Assembly: GCA_003427395.1 (NCBI GenBank)
Contig: BFEA01000034.1
Location: 3,240,921-3,264,403 of the forward strand
DNA length: 23,483 bases
From: Chara braunii
Taxonomy: Eukaryota > Streptophyta > Charophyceae > Charales > Characeae
Reading direction: 5' to 3'
How positions within the stretch are numbered: the stretch's first letter is position 1; every line of letters starts with the position of its first letter. Below, in pieces: positions 8,885 through 17,181 of this stretch. A model generated the notes under the pieces. It saw only the letters and a list, made by a program, of their open reading frames with translations. It ran no database searches and was not told the DNA's origin. A program made the position numbers and the translations under genes.

Positions 8885-11784
8885 ACTGTGGGTGAGTATT
8901 GGAGATTGTGTCGAGCCTTGATGGAAGTGCGTAAAGTATCGTCTTACGATGTGACGGTTCATACTCTGTATAGACTGGTAGTTATGCTACTGACTTTGCA
9001 GGGGCAGATTCGGTGGCTTCGTAAGTGTGAAGACTCGTGGCTGAGTATGTACCGGCGGATGGGTATTAAAGCGTTTAGTGGGGGCACTGGTGGCGTTTAC
9101 ATTCTGTCTTCACCAACGTGTAAAGCACAGTATATTGGACAAAATAAACGAAGCTACGATATCCGATGGAGGGAGCATATTTCAGTTTGCGAACGCGACC
9201 TGAAACAGACCCACCTGTACAGGTGGTGGTAAGTTTTTGGATCCGAATTGTACATAATTTTGCCAATAGAGGTAGGAGCGGCTATTGATATGCCTAGTTT
9301 GGAACTACTGTACATTCAGAGATGGTCTCCCGTACTTAATACCACGGGGAAACTCGTTAAAGGGCGATGTAGAAAGAAAGCTAGGCGAGGCAAGAAAGAG
9401 CGTGCCAAGTTGGAGGTTGAGACGAGGACTTGGACGCCGAGGCATTTGGAGAAGTTTGAAGCGGTGTTACCAGTCAAAATCAAGTTACTTGACGAAGTGG
9501 AATGGAGCGTTGATTTTTACCAGTTATTGCTCGCGCAAGATCAAGCGGAAACTCCGTTTTTCTCCTTTTCGGTCGAAGGTGGAAATGGATGGTGTGGAGG
9601 TTGGAAATCTATCAAACAAGCTTTTGGTAAGTTTATTGTACGTTCGGGGGGGCGGCGCAAGCATCTGTGGTGTTGTAAAGCAGAGTTTGAAGGAGGTGGA
9701 GTTTTCGAGATGGTGATGCTCGTGAAATGGAAACCAAAGGCTAGCTCCGATAAACGATTCTTGAGATCGTTGTTCCGTAACCCACGTCATTTGGACATTC
9801 TGAAGAAATGTGGTTTGGAGGTTCTCATTCGTTTGATCAAGGCAGCGGGAGATTTTCAGAAAGCTTCTTCGACTGCCTACCTTCATCGTTTTGTGACTCG
9901 AGCAATCTAGGAAGTGTATGGCTGGAGTATGAATGCAAAACTGGTTGTGCATTTGAGATTTGATGACCGGATTAGACCAGTGGAGGTTCAGAAACTGGTT
10001 AACGACAAGATCGAGGAGCTGGATATCCCGGCCTGCTTGAAGGATGCTGCACGTGGTATGATCCGGATCGTGTGGGTAAGAAACCCATCGGTCGCCGAGA
10101 TGATACATAATCAGCGGCTTTTTGCTAAAGCCGATGTATCCACCTGTGTATGTACAGGCCTTCCCTACCTACGGGTAGGTGACCACGTGCAGTTCCGGAT
10201 GCAAGATTTGGGAGGTATTAATCCTATGATCTGCCATGCAATGAACATTCCTAAGCTCGGCATTCCGAACAGGGAGAAGTTGTTGGGACAAGAGATCGCA
10301 GCTGGTCTTGCTAATTGGAGTAATTGGACAGGACCTGACATAGCCTGTCGAGGGTCAGAGTTATCAAGGTGCATGAGTGGGAGCACGGGCAAAGGGGAGA
10401 AATTTCTAGACCCCAATGAAGTGGACAACGTGAAGTCGCTGCTGAAGGGTCTGGTGTTGACCCCGGTCGATCGCAATCCGGGGGAGACTTTGGTCATGTG
10501 TCCGGCGATATACTTTGAAGCAATGATGGGGATGTTCGTCACGTCGGCAGGATAGACCATCATGGAGGAATCTGAGGACGCGGTGCACCTTAGGATGAGA
10601 GCCAACGAGAAACAGTTGGGGCTGTAGAAATTTGTCCGATGGGACACGAAAGGCAAGATGGGTGAAGCATACATTATGCCTAAGCATAAGGATCTGGCAC
10701 GTTTCAGGCCAATTTGTCCAACCTTTTCCGAACCTACGGTTCGAACATGTCGGGCAGTGGCGAAAGCGCTCAACCACTTGTTGGGCACGATGCCAATTGA
10801 TGGTAATTTTAACCTGAAATCAGTGGTCGATCTGGTGCCGAGGTTGGAATCGTGCAACAGGAGGATTGCACAGAGGAGTAAGGATGATTTTGATCTGGTA
10901 TCCATGTCTTATGACATAAAGGACATGTTTACCAAGCTGCTGCATAAGGATATCGTGAAGGCGGTAGACTGGGTTATCGACTACCATGAGAAGAAAGGAA
11001 GAAGGGCGGCTAGGGTGAATATCAGGGGAAAAGGTTGTACGTTTGGACAAACAGTGGGAGAAGAGTTATGGAGGAAGATGGAACTGGTGGAGATTCGGAA
11101 GTTCGTTCGATGGGAGTTGGAGCATACGTACACGGAGGCGACTGGGGTGTTATTGCGGCAGGTGGAAGGGATACCAATGGGCAAGTGTACTAGCCCGCCT
11201 TTAGCGTGTACGTTGTGTGCGTTCACTGAATTCGAATTTCTGAATAACTTGGGGGGTTGGCGTCGTTTCGTTTTTGGTTTTCGGCTAATGGATGACGTCA
11301 GTTTGGTCATTATGAAAGGAGGAAGGAAGCCAGCACCGGTGGAACTGATTCAGACTCGTTTTGAAGGATGCTACCCAAGGGAGCTGACCCTGAAAAGAAC
11401 GGACCAGGGGGAGGGTTCATGGGACTTTTGGGCACAAAAATGAGTGTCGACAGCCTGAACCCTTACCTTCGTTGCGTGCAATCGGCAAAGAACGAAGTCT
11501 CCATGTGGGAAGATGATCGTTTGGAATACAAGAATGGGTAGACCTACTACTCATGGGGAAGTAAGGCCCAAAAAAGTGTCGCGATTGGTAGCTGTTTGAA
11601 TCGTATTCGGATAAATACGAATGTGGAATCAGCGATCCCGTTGAGAGTTTTGAGTCTGCAACGAGAATTAAGGCTGAAAGATTTCCCAAGCCCTGTTCTC
11701 AATCGGGTCTTGAAGAGATTCACCAAGGGCAGAGACCCGATTTGGGCATGGACTCATGATTGGTTGTTCATGGAGGATATGTAG
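8862..11784 (+). pseudogene. ORF2 of PLE B: GIY-YIG endonuclease - CxC - reverse transcriptase, near-intact but interrupted
   Basis: The predicted start is ATG 8862 (A at -3, G at +4) with an intron at 8892-9001. An unspliced alternative is ATG 8921. Domains: GIY-YIG at about 9089-9340 (VYIL, YIG, RWREH, Glu before RWSPVLN); basic stretch; CxC at 10145-10153 (CVC); RT1 (TPVDRNPGETLVMCPAIY); RT2 (MPKHKD... RPICPTF); motif A SYDIKDMF with Asp at 10913-10915; motif B GIPMGKCTSPPLAC; motif C LMDDV with Asp-Asp at 11291-11296; motif D (LKRTDQG); and thumb (QRELRLKDF). Breaks: TAA 9230, TAG 9908, TAG 10553, TAG 10625, a one-base deletion in the T-run at 11426-11429 (frame moves to +1), and TAG 11539. 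The final stop is TAG 11782-11784. The catalytic residues are all present, so this copy is probably the youngest or least decayed RT here. Confidence 0.85.
8892..9001 (+). other. Predicted spliceosomal intron at the start of PLE B ORF2
   Basis: The donor G|GTGAGTATT, branch-like CTACTGAC about 10 nt from the end, and acceptor TTTGCAG give a 110-nt GT-AG intron. Joining puts ATG 8862 (ten codons, ending SELW) in frame with the region where homology to A and C begins (GQIRW). PLEs are known to keep introns. This is predicted from motifs and frame only. Confidence 0.5.
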
Positions 11785-11858
11785 GATCTTGCGCTTACCC
11801 GATTTGGGCATGGACTCATGATTGGTTGTTCATGGAGGATATGTAGGATCTTGCGCTT
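11735..11858 (+). repeat. Perfect 62-bp tandem duplication at the end of PLE B ORF2
   Basis: 11735-11796 and 11797-11858 are identical. The unit begins ACCCGATTTGGGCATGG and ends CTTGCGCTT, and it includes the ORF2 stop (TAG 11782). Perfect identity next to many old mutations points to a recent event or an assembly artefact. Confidence 0.95.
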
Positions 11859-12090
11859 GGCTTTGTACTTTGTTTTCTGTTTTTCTTTGTTTTCCTTTTG
11901 TTTTCCTTTCGTTCTTCGAACTCTTTCATTGTGACGGAGCTAGAGTTTGTTGGAATACATTAGAATGTTGTATGGATAGGCGGTCATTTGGATATTGTTT
12001 GACAGTCTGCTCTTCGGTGTGTTTTCTTTTCTTTTCTTTAGTTTGTCTAACGACCGGTCATAGGTATAGTGCGACCTTGTCTGTTTCTTT
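11859..12090 (+). other. 3' untranslated region of PLE B before the right repeat
   Basis: T-rich sequence (runs of TTTTCTTT) between the tandem duplication and the right pseudo-LTR. It is absent from the left repeat, as expected if the leading copy was 5'-truncated. No gene is seen. Confidence 0.6.
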
Positions 12091-12706
12091 ATACAGGGAC
12101 AGGGCGACTTTTTCGATTTTCTCCGTTTGTTGAGTTCAGCCCGGAAGTGGCCCTTCGGGTTTTCGGTTTTCATTTTTTTCCGTCTGGGCGACAGGCCCTT
12201 CGGATTTTTCGTTTTTTGTTTGACAGGTGGTCCTGCGACCTTTTGGGTCTACAAGCATAGTACTGTGTTTTGTCAGTACCAGAGTTTTGTCGTAGTGAGT
12301 CAAGCTTTGACGGTTGCAGTCCAACGCAGACGTCGAGTTTTGTACTCTGGGTTTTGTCGATGCCAGAACAATCGGTTTAGGATAAAAGTAATTACTACGA
12401 AGCCTATGGTCCTTTTTGGGTCCGACGTGTTGGTAATTGCCGCCATGCAGCGGTCGTTACCTACGGAGGTGGGTTGGAGGAGAACGATGAAGGAGGCTAG
12501 GGAGATGTTTGGATGGTATCCCCCCTGAAGATGACAGTGTGACGACTGTCGAAACCGGTCGGGGTGCCTACCCACCGGGGCTGTAATGAATTACTTGTAT
12601 AATTAGTTATTTCATACATTTTTCGTATGGTGTGACTACTTGTACGTGTCTTGCGATCGACTTTCGTTTTACGATTAATCGTCGTTTTTCACTCTTTTCC
12701 AAACTT
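12091..12706 (+). repeat. Right pseudo-LTR of PLE B
   Basis: Second copy of 6831-7447, 616 bp, forming the 3' end of the element. It ends in CTCTTTTCCAAACTT, after which R1 repeat DNA begins. The TATA-like site of the left copy is changed here. The hammerhead-like fold is conserved at 12525-12581. Confidence 0.85.
12525..12581 (+). ncRNA. Hammerhead-ribozyme-like fold, right pseudo-LTR of PLE B
   Basis: Same architecture as at 7266-7321: CTGAAGA, extra T, GACAGT/ACTGTC stem, GAAA (12551-12554), CCGGT/ACCGG stem. The two copies differ only inside loops (GTGGCG against GTGACG; one A/G change in the second loop), so the stems are unchanged. The U-H cleavage site is again missing. Confidence 0.3.
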
Positions 12707-13345
12707 CCAAACTTTATATTATCTGAAATACACATCTGTGAATTTTTATGGCATTTGGCTATCCCAAGAAAAAAATAAAAAATCGCCTAAGATGGTGGTG
12801 TTGAAAACATGCTCGCTCACTCACTAATTTCAATTCTCTTTTAATTTTTCTTTTTTTTCTTGGTATTTTTTTTTTTCGTATTTTGTTTTTATTTTAAATT
12901 TGTTAAGGAATTCGGATGTAACATTGAGGCAAATGTTGTTTGTTTTATTTTTTTGCATAACATATAGTTTTTTCATATTTGTAATCAGGGTTACCGGCGT
13001 TCGGGACGGGCCGAACGCCCGAACGTACGGGACCCCTTCAGAAGGCGTTCGGTCGTTCAAGGCGAACGCGGACCAAAAAAAANNNNNNNNNNNNNNNNNN
13101 NNNNNNNNNNNNNNNNNNNNNNNNNNNNNNNNNNNNNNNNNNNNNNNNNNNNNNNNNNNNNNNNNNNNNNNNNNNNNNNNNNNNNNNNNNNNNNNNNNNN
13201 NNNNNNNATTCTTTACCAAATTTGAATTAAAAATCAAATACAGAAAATAAACACTATGATAAAAATAAGAAAAAATAAAAAGAGAATTAAAATGAGTGAG
13301 TGTGCCAGCACCTTTTTGACACTGCCATATTTGCCGATTTTTAAT
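12707..13345. repeat. R1 foldback element with GC-rich centre, interrupted by an assembly gap
   Basis: The left arm (about 12711-12975) and right arm (13208-13345) are inverted copies. Reading the right arm backwards gives the same landmarks as the left: AAAAATCG, a GGTGTTG/AGTGTC block, GCTxGC, CACTCACT, then AATTCTCTTTT and an AAATTTG/GAAT block. Between them sits a GC-rich centre (12990-13080) with CGAACG repeats and then the gap. This is the layout of a foldback or long-TIR non-autonomous element. ORFs across the gap are artefacts. Confidence 0.65.
13083..13207. other. Assembly gap (125 N)
   Basis: A run of N at the middle of an inverted repeat with a GC-rich centre. Such a hairpin-forming palindrome is a plausible cause of the gap. 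Confidence 0.99.
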
Positions 13346-13660
13346 TATTTTTTGGAATTGAAAAATTCCCTGTAAGTTTACAGATATGTAGTTTACATAA
13401 TCAATAACTCGTTAAAAAATTTTCAAAAAGTAATAATGTTTCTTAGGCCCCGAAATAAAATGAAACCAAAAAGTTTAAAGTGAAAAAAAAAACAAAATAG
13501 TGAGTGGGCAAGCACGTTTCGACACCCCCATCTTTGATGATTTTTAGTATTTATTTGGCTTAGCAGAATAGCTTCAAAATTTATATGCGTGTAGATTACA
13601 TTATAGAGAACTCACAAAAACAAATTCAGAGGAAAAAACATATTCTTAGGCCCCGAAATG
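13346..13660. repeat. Two tandem R1 arm units
   Basis: The unit from about 13291 to 13452 and the unit 13499-13657 have the same order: GTGAGTG, GCACCTTT/GCACGTTT, GACAC, GATTTTTA, a TGTAGxTTACAT block and a terminal TTCTTAGGCCCCGAAAT (ending near 13456 and 13657). The spacing is about 205 bp. The unit matches the arm left of PLE B (6496-6690) in reverse orientation. Confidence 0.6.
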
Positions 13661-13910
13661 TTTTTTGACGGGGGCCGAACCTGGAGGTGTTCGGCCCCCG
13701 AACGGGACCCCGAACGCCCGAACGTTCGGGCGCCAGCCCGGGGGCCCCCGAACGTTCGGTCAGGCAACCCTGTCTGTAAGTATTTTTTGAGTTTTTTTTT
13801 TTTAATGTTCTCGTTCGGCCTGAACGGTCGAAAGCATCCCCAAGGGGGGCCGAACGTTTGCCAAGCTTGGGTTCGGGAGTTCGGCCGAACGCATCCCCAA
13901 GGGGGGCCGA
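13661..13910. repeat. GC-rich palindromic block and short direct repeats left of PLE C
   Basis: Rich in CGAACG and TTCGG words. A perfect 18-bp palindrome lies at 13715-13732 (centre AACGTT). GCATCCCCAAGGGGGGCCGA occurs at 13834-13853 and again at 13891-13910, directly against the left end of PLE C. This is the same kind of centre as at 6412-6480 and 12990-13080. Confidence 0.65.
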
Positions 13911-14516
13911 GTGTTTGCTGACACTTAGACGGGAATTGCGACTGAAACGTTTCCCAGGGTGGATGTTCCTGAAGGCCCTGGAGGATTTCTCAGTATGCAA
14001 CGAAGGTGGATGGGACAAGTGGGTCCGATTTTTTTCAGAAGGTCTGAGAAGAAAACGATATAGACTGAGTTGATCTCTGTCTACCTGGTAGAGAGCTCAC
14101 CCGCGGGATATCTGATTCCTGCATGATATCGGACGCCACTTTTTGTCGAACTTAGGCGATATCTGCTGAGGCAGTAAGTAGCGACAACGCCAGGATTGCT
14201 GGCAATCACGACAAACGGGTGAAACGGCGAGCGGAGAAGAACTACATGCCACCTTCGCTGTATTTCTCACTCACGCATCCTCTCCAGACTATCTTCCGCT
14301 GTTCAAGTATATAAGCTACATACTCTTCTTCCCAAGCCTTTTCTCCTCTGACAGTATCTTTCCACGATATCTTACCCTCCTCCTCTTCTCAAACCAACTC
14401 CTCTCATACTTCCCTCGCCTTCCACTTCCGAGTCATCCTTTCGCCTCTATCTTATAAATCAGCATCAGCCTCTGCTTTTCCCGCTTTCTTTGAAAATGAA
14501 TTCCTCCCCAAATCAC
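13911..14516 (+). repeat. Left pseudo-LTR of PLE C, including an ORF2 tail (13911-14073)
   Basis: This begins with the last 50 or so codons of ORF2 (RELRLKRFPGWMF ... RRKRYRLS, stop at 14071-14073), then the 3' untranslated sequence, then a pyrimidine-rich stretch. TATATAA lies at 14308-14314. It ends at CCAAATCAC (14516), where the full unit starts. Its first base corresponds to the base immediately after a perfect hairpin in the full copy (19803-19836). Confidence 0.88.
14308..14314 (+). promoter_or_regulatory. Candidate TATA box in left pseudo-LTR of PLE C
   Basis: TATATAA followed by CT-rich sequence, like the pyrimidine patch of plant core promoters; transcription would start near 14340. 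The right repeat has TATCTAA (20234-20240). It is located to drive the downstream full unit. Confidence 0.4.
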
Positions 14517-15348
14517 GTCTACCTCCCTGCTCAGTTTTGTCTCATTAAAAATTTTCGTGATGTCACGCGCGCTCGCAAGGTAATCGTTTTCTCAAGCATT
14601 GGTTCGGAAGGACGAGTAAATGAGGACACTAATAGTATTTATATCAGTAGCTGGAACCACTTCTCAAGCGCAGTTACACCTGATGATGGCCATTCCGGCG
14701 AGGTGGCCGAAACTAGTCGGGTTTTTCGCCGACTGTGCTCCTGGATTGTATTTCCACATTTTTCGGTAGCATGGTTTTCATTCTACTTTTTGCAAGGGTT
14801 CTTCCTGCTTTTTCCATGTCCTCTTCCTATCCTTTATTGCTGCCCCTCCATCTTTCATCTTCTTTCATCTTCGTTCATCTTCTTCCATCTTCTTACTACC
14901 TCTACCTCTCCCCCATTTTCTCTCTTTCTTCTCTCTCTCTTTCTCCTTTCTTTCTCTCTCTCCCTTCGAAAACGGGTTGTTGTTCTGCGGATCCTCGCAT
15001 CACGTGTTTGAGCTATGCTCGACTAACGCGTACAAGCACCGTCTTCGTTGTCTTAGCGTAGCGTGTTAACCACCGTGTGTATGGAGACGCCGGCTCTTGA
15101 CTGAGCTCTTCCAAGACGATCGCAGCGACAAAGCTTTCTTCGACGGCTTCTACTCCTATTCTTCTCGACCTCCCCGCTATTGCCTGCGTCTTTTTAGTTT
15201 TTTTATAAAGATTATTTTTCTTATTTGAGGGAACCTTTCTTCCTTTTGAGAGTGTACGGATGCGTGTTCTATAGACGGGATAGGTGAGAATTAGAAGATC
15301 TTGTTATCAAGGTAAATGCGTGCGTTTCACTTTTGCACGTCGTTCAGG
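14517..15348 (+). other. 5' leader of PLE C with long pyrimidine tract
   Basis: 832 nt between the repeat junction and the ORF1 start. An upstream ORF begins at ATG 14496 in the repeat (MNSSPNH...) and runs to 15011, with no recognisable domain. 14850-14970 is almost pure C/T. CAAG|GTAATC near 14578 and T-rich AG-ending stretches near 15240 could bound a leader intron, which would remove the upstream ORF. I see no conserved gene. Confidence 0.45.
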
Positions 15349-17040
15349 ATGGCGGATGAGGGTTATGGTGAGCCGAGCCGCAATTGCTATAATTGCGGGT
15401 TGTATGGTCACTTCGCGCGTTGGTGTCCTTACCCGCCTGGTACGCAGGATCGCCTAGGGGCGACGGTCAGGTGGCTTCGGGCACGGGAGCTAATTCAGTT
15501 CCGCTACGGAATGACGGTTTCGTACAAGGACGACCCATCTTTCCACCACCTCAGCCTCCGTATGTGCATGGACAGCAGGCGGCAAGCAATCAAGCTGCGG
15601 GACAGCCCGCGGCTCAAATCGATGCGCTTCCACCTCCGTTGCTCCAACCTCCGACGGCAGCACAATGCCATTATCCCGTATCAGCCTCCGCCGCAAGTTC
15701 CGTTTCAACAGCCACGTGACGCTGGGAATATGAACGGCTCACGAGGATGGAACAACAGGCCACGCGAGGTTGTAAGGGAAGGCGAAGGGCTCATGATTCT
15801 CAGAGAGATTTGGAATGAAAGACGGGAGGAGAGGGAAAGGAGACGGGAGGAAGAAGATCGTAGGGCGAGAGAGGAGCAGGCAAGGCTGCCACGAGAGGAA
15901 GAAGAACGACGGTTGGAACAAGAAGAGAAACGAGAGGCAGATCTCGAGGCTAGACTCACGCGGTTACTTCGCGAACAGATGAAGGAGATGGAGGCGAAAA
16001 AGCTAGGTGATTCTGCCGATGTTAGTAAGAAAAAGTGGGATAAGATCGATCAAAACCAACAGGGTAAAGGCAGCAAAGGGGGCGAGGGCGGCGAGAGTAA
16101 GAAAAGGGATCAAGGCTCCATGGCAGGGGGCGTAGATAGCACGCAACAACCAGGCAACGACAGACCAAGAACGGAGATTGCGACTTATCCATTGGACACC
16201 GGGCTCATCCGAATGGACATAGACACGGTCAGAAAGACACAAGAAGCTCAAGCGGTAATGTTCCAGCAGATGCTCTCCTGTCTTGAAGCTATCTGACAAC
16301 AAGGAGTTGGTCACATCCCTCTATCCGGTCCCAATGCGCAGACTCAGAGGGTTGCTTCCGTTGCTCTTGTTCTACCGCATACAACTCCCCCCGTACCTCC
16401 TCCCGCCCCTCCTCCAGCTCACCCTGTACCTCAACCCTCAAACCCGGCTCCTGCTCCGGTTCCTCCACCAAATCCTTCAGTTCCTCATCATCCTCCTTCC
16501 CCTCCCCCTCCCCCTCCTCCCTCTCCTCCCATGGTCCATGACCCTCCCACTCCAGCTTCCCCTCCAATCGCTCCGTCTGCACCTAGTCGCTGCATGCCTG
16601 CTACTGAGCCTGGACCCTCACGATCAAGGTCTGATCGCAATGATACCCCCACAGGAGGTGGGTTCTTTGCCAGACTGGCAGGGATGTTTATGTCCATCGC
16701 AGGCAACGGAACTAGGAGACGTTCGAACGGCATTAGTATCAACGAAGGCGGCGCGGCTAATCAAGACTTGGGATTTGATCGCATCAATAGAGGAAAGAAA
16801 GCTGCGGTTGCTGGACCTGGGAAGGAGGGAAGGAAGAAGTACATCGATGATCTGACTAACGTACTGTTCGCCAAGACCAAGCATGAATTGGAGGATCTCT
16901 GCAAGAAAAAAAGGATCAAGTATGTGAACAAGAAGATCACGTCTGCCGCACTGGCTCGCCTCCGAGCCATCGACGCGTATGGTGAGGAATCCGATGAGGA
17001 AGAATCCGAGGAGGAGATCCAAGAGGAGAATCCCCCCTGA
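15349..17040 (+). pseudogene. ORF1 of PLE C: gag-like protein with CCHC knuckle, coiled coil, Pro-rich and SAP-like regions
   Basis: The start at 15349 has A at -3 and G at +4; ATG 15316 in the same frame is an alternative. Domains: CCHC knuckle CX2CX4HX4C at 15385-15426; Arg-rich linker; Glu/Arg coiled coil (about 15805-16000); Lys/Gly-rich stretch; Pro-rich segment (16360-16575); a Gly/Arg region; SAP-like motif (about 16852-16974, key residues KHELEDLCKKKRIKYVNKK); and an acidic tail. The frame is continuous for 564 codons except for TGA at 16294-16296, which a single C-to-T change of CGA would explain. The total length is larger than ORF1 of B because of the Pro-rich insert. The likely role is binding element RNA. 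Confidence 0.78.
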
Positions 17041-17082
17041 TAATCTATCAATGCCCCCTCTGCATGGCTGCTTTTAGAAAAA

Positions 17083-17181
17083 GTGAGGAATGAAAGGAAG
17101 AAGAATGGCTGGCAGGGGGGTGAAGCACGAGAACGAGATCAGTTGATGAGGTTCTTATTTCTTTTTTTTGTCTTATCTCAG
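17083..17181 (+). other. Possible spliceosomal intron at the start of PLE C ORF2
   Basis: Donor AAA|GTGAGG at 17083 and a strong acceptor: about 30 nt of mostly T/C ending TTATCTCAG at 17181. Homology to B and A ORF2 begins right after it (LSWASK against IRWLRK). ATG 17064 would be one base out of frame after splicing. An extra A in the A-run before the donor would explain that. Without splicing, the first residues from ATG 17146 are an odd hydrophobic run that is simply the translated pyrimidine tract. Confidence 0.4.

Larger units (their letters stand above)
6831..12706 (+). mobile_element. PLE copy B: Chlamys-type Penelope-like element with pseudo-LTRs
   Basis: A 0.6-kb direct repeat (6831-7447 and 12091-12706) flanks ORF1 (7613-8884) and ORF2 (8862-11784). 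The repeats match apart from scattered substitutions and a one-base length difference. The simplest reading is a truncated leading copy in tandem with a full unit, 7448-12706 (5259 bp), the usual PLE pseudo-LTR arrangement. ORF2 has N-terminal GIY-YIG, CxC and RT, without a CCHH motif. It is the best preserved RT of the three (motif A Asp and motif C Asp-Asp both present), but it has six in-frame stops and one frameshift. Both flanks are R1 repeat DNA. CTTTATATTAT occurs at 6783-6793 and 12712-12722 and could be a displaced target duplication. Confidence 0.85.

Noticed and set aside
12830-13250. ORFs spanning the N run
   Set aside because: They exist only because N codons are read as X; the sequence is AT-rich repeat arm.
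14060-14270. Hammerhead motif in the pseudo-LTR of C
   Set aside because: GAAAC occurs, but no CUGANGA box with a compact stem II precedes it.
14490-15061. ORFs in the leader of PLE C
   Set aside because: The second half is a translated C/T tract (Ser/Leu/Phe); there is no domain, and nothing comparable in B.
17146-17181. Signal peptide-like hydrophobic start of ORF2 in C
   Set aside because: The hydrophobic run is the translation of a polypyrimidine tract ending in CAG, better explained as a splice acceptor.
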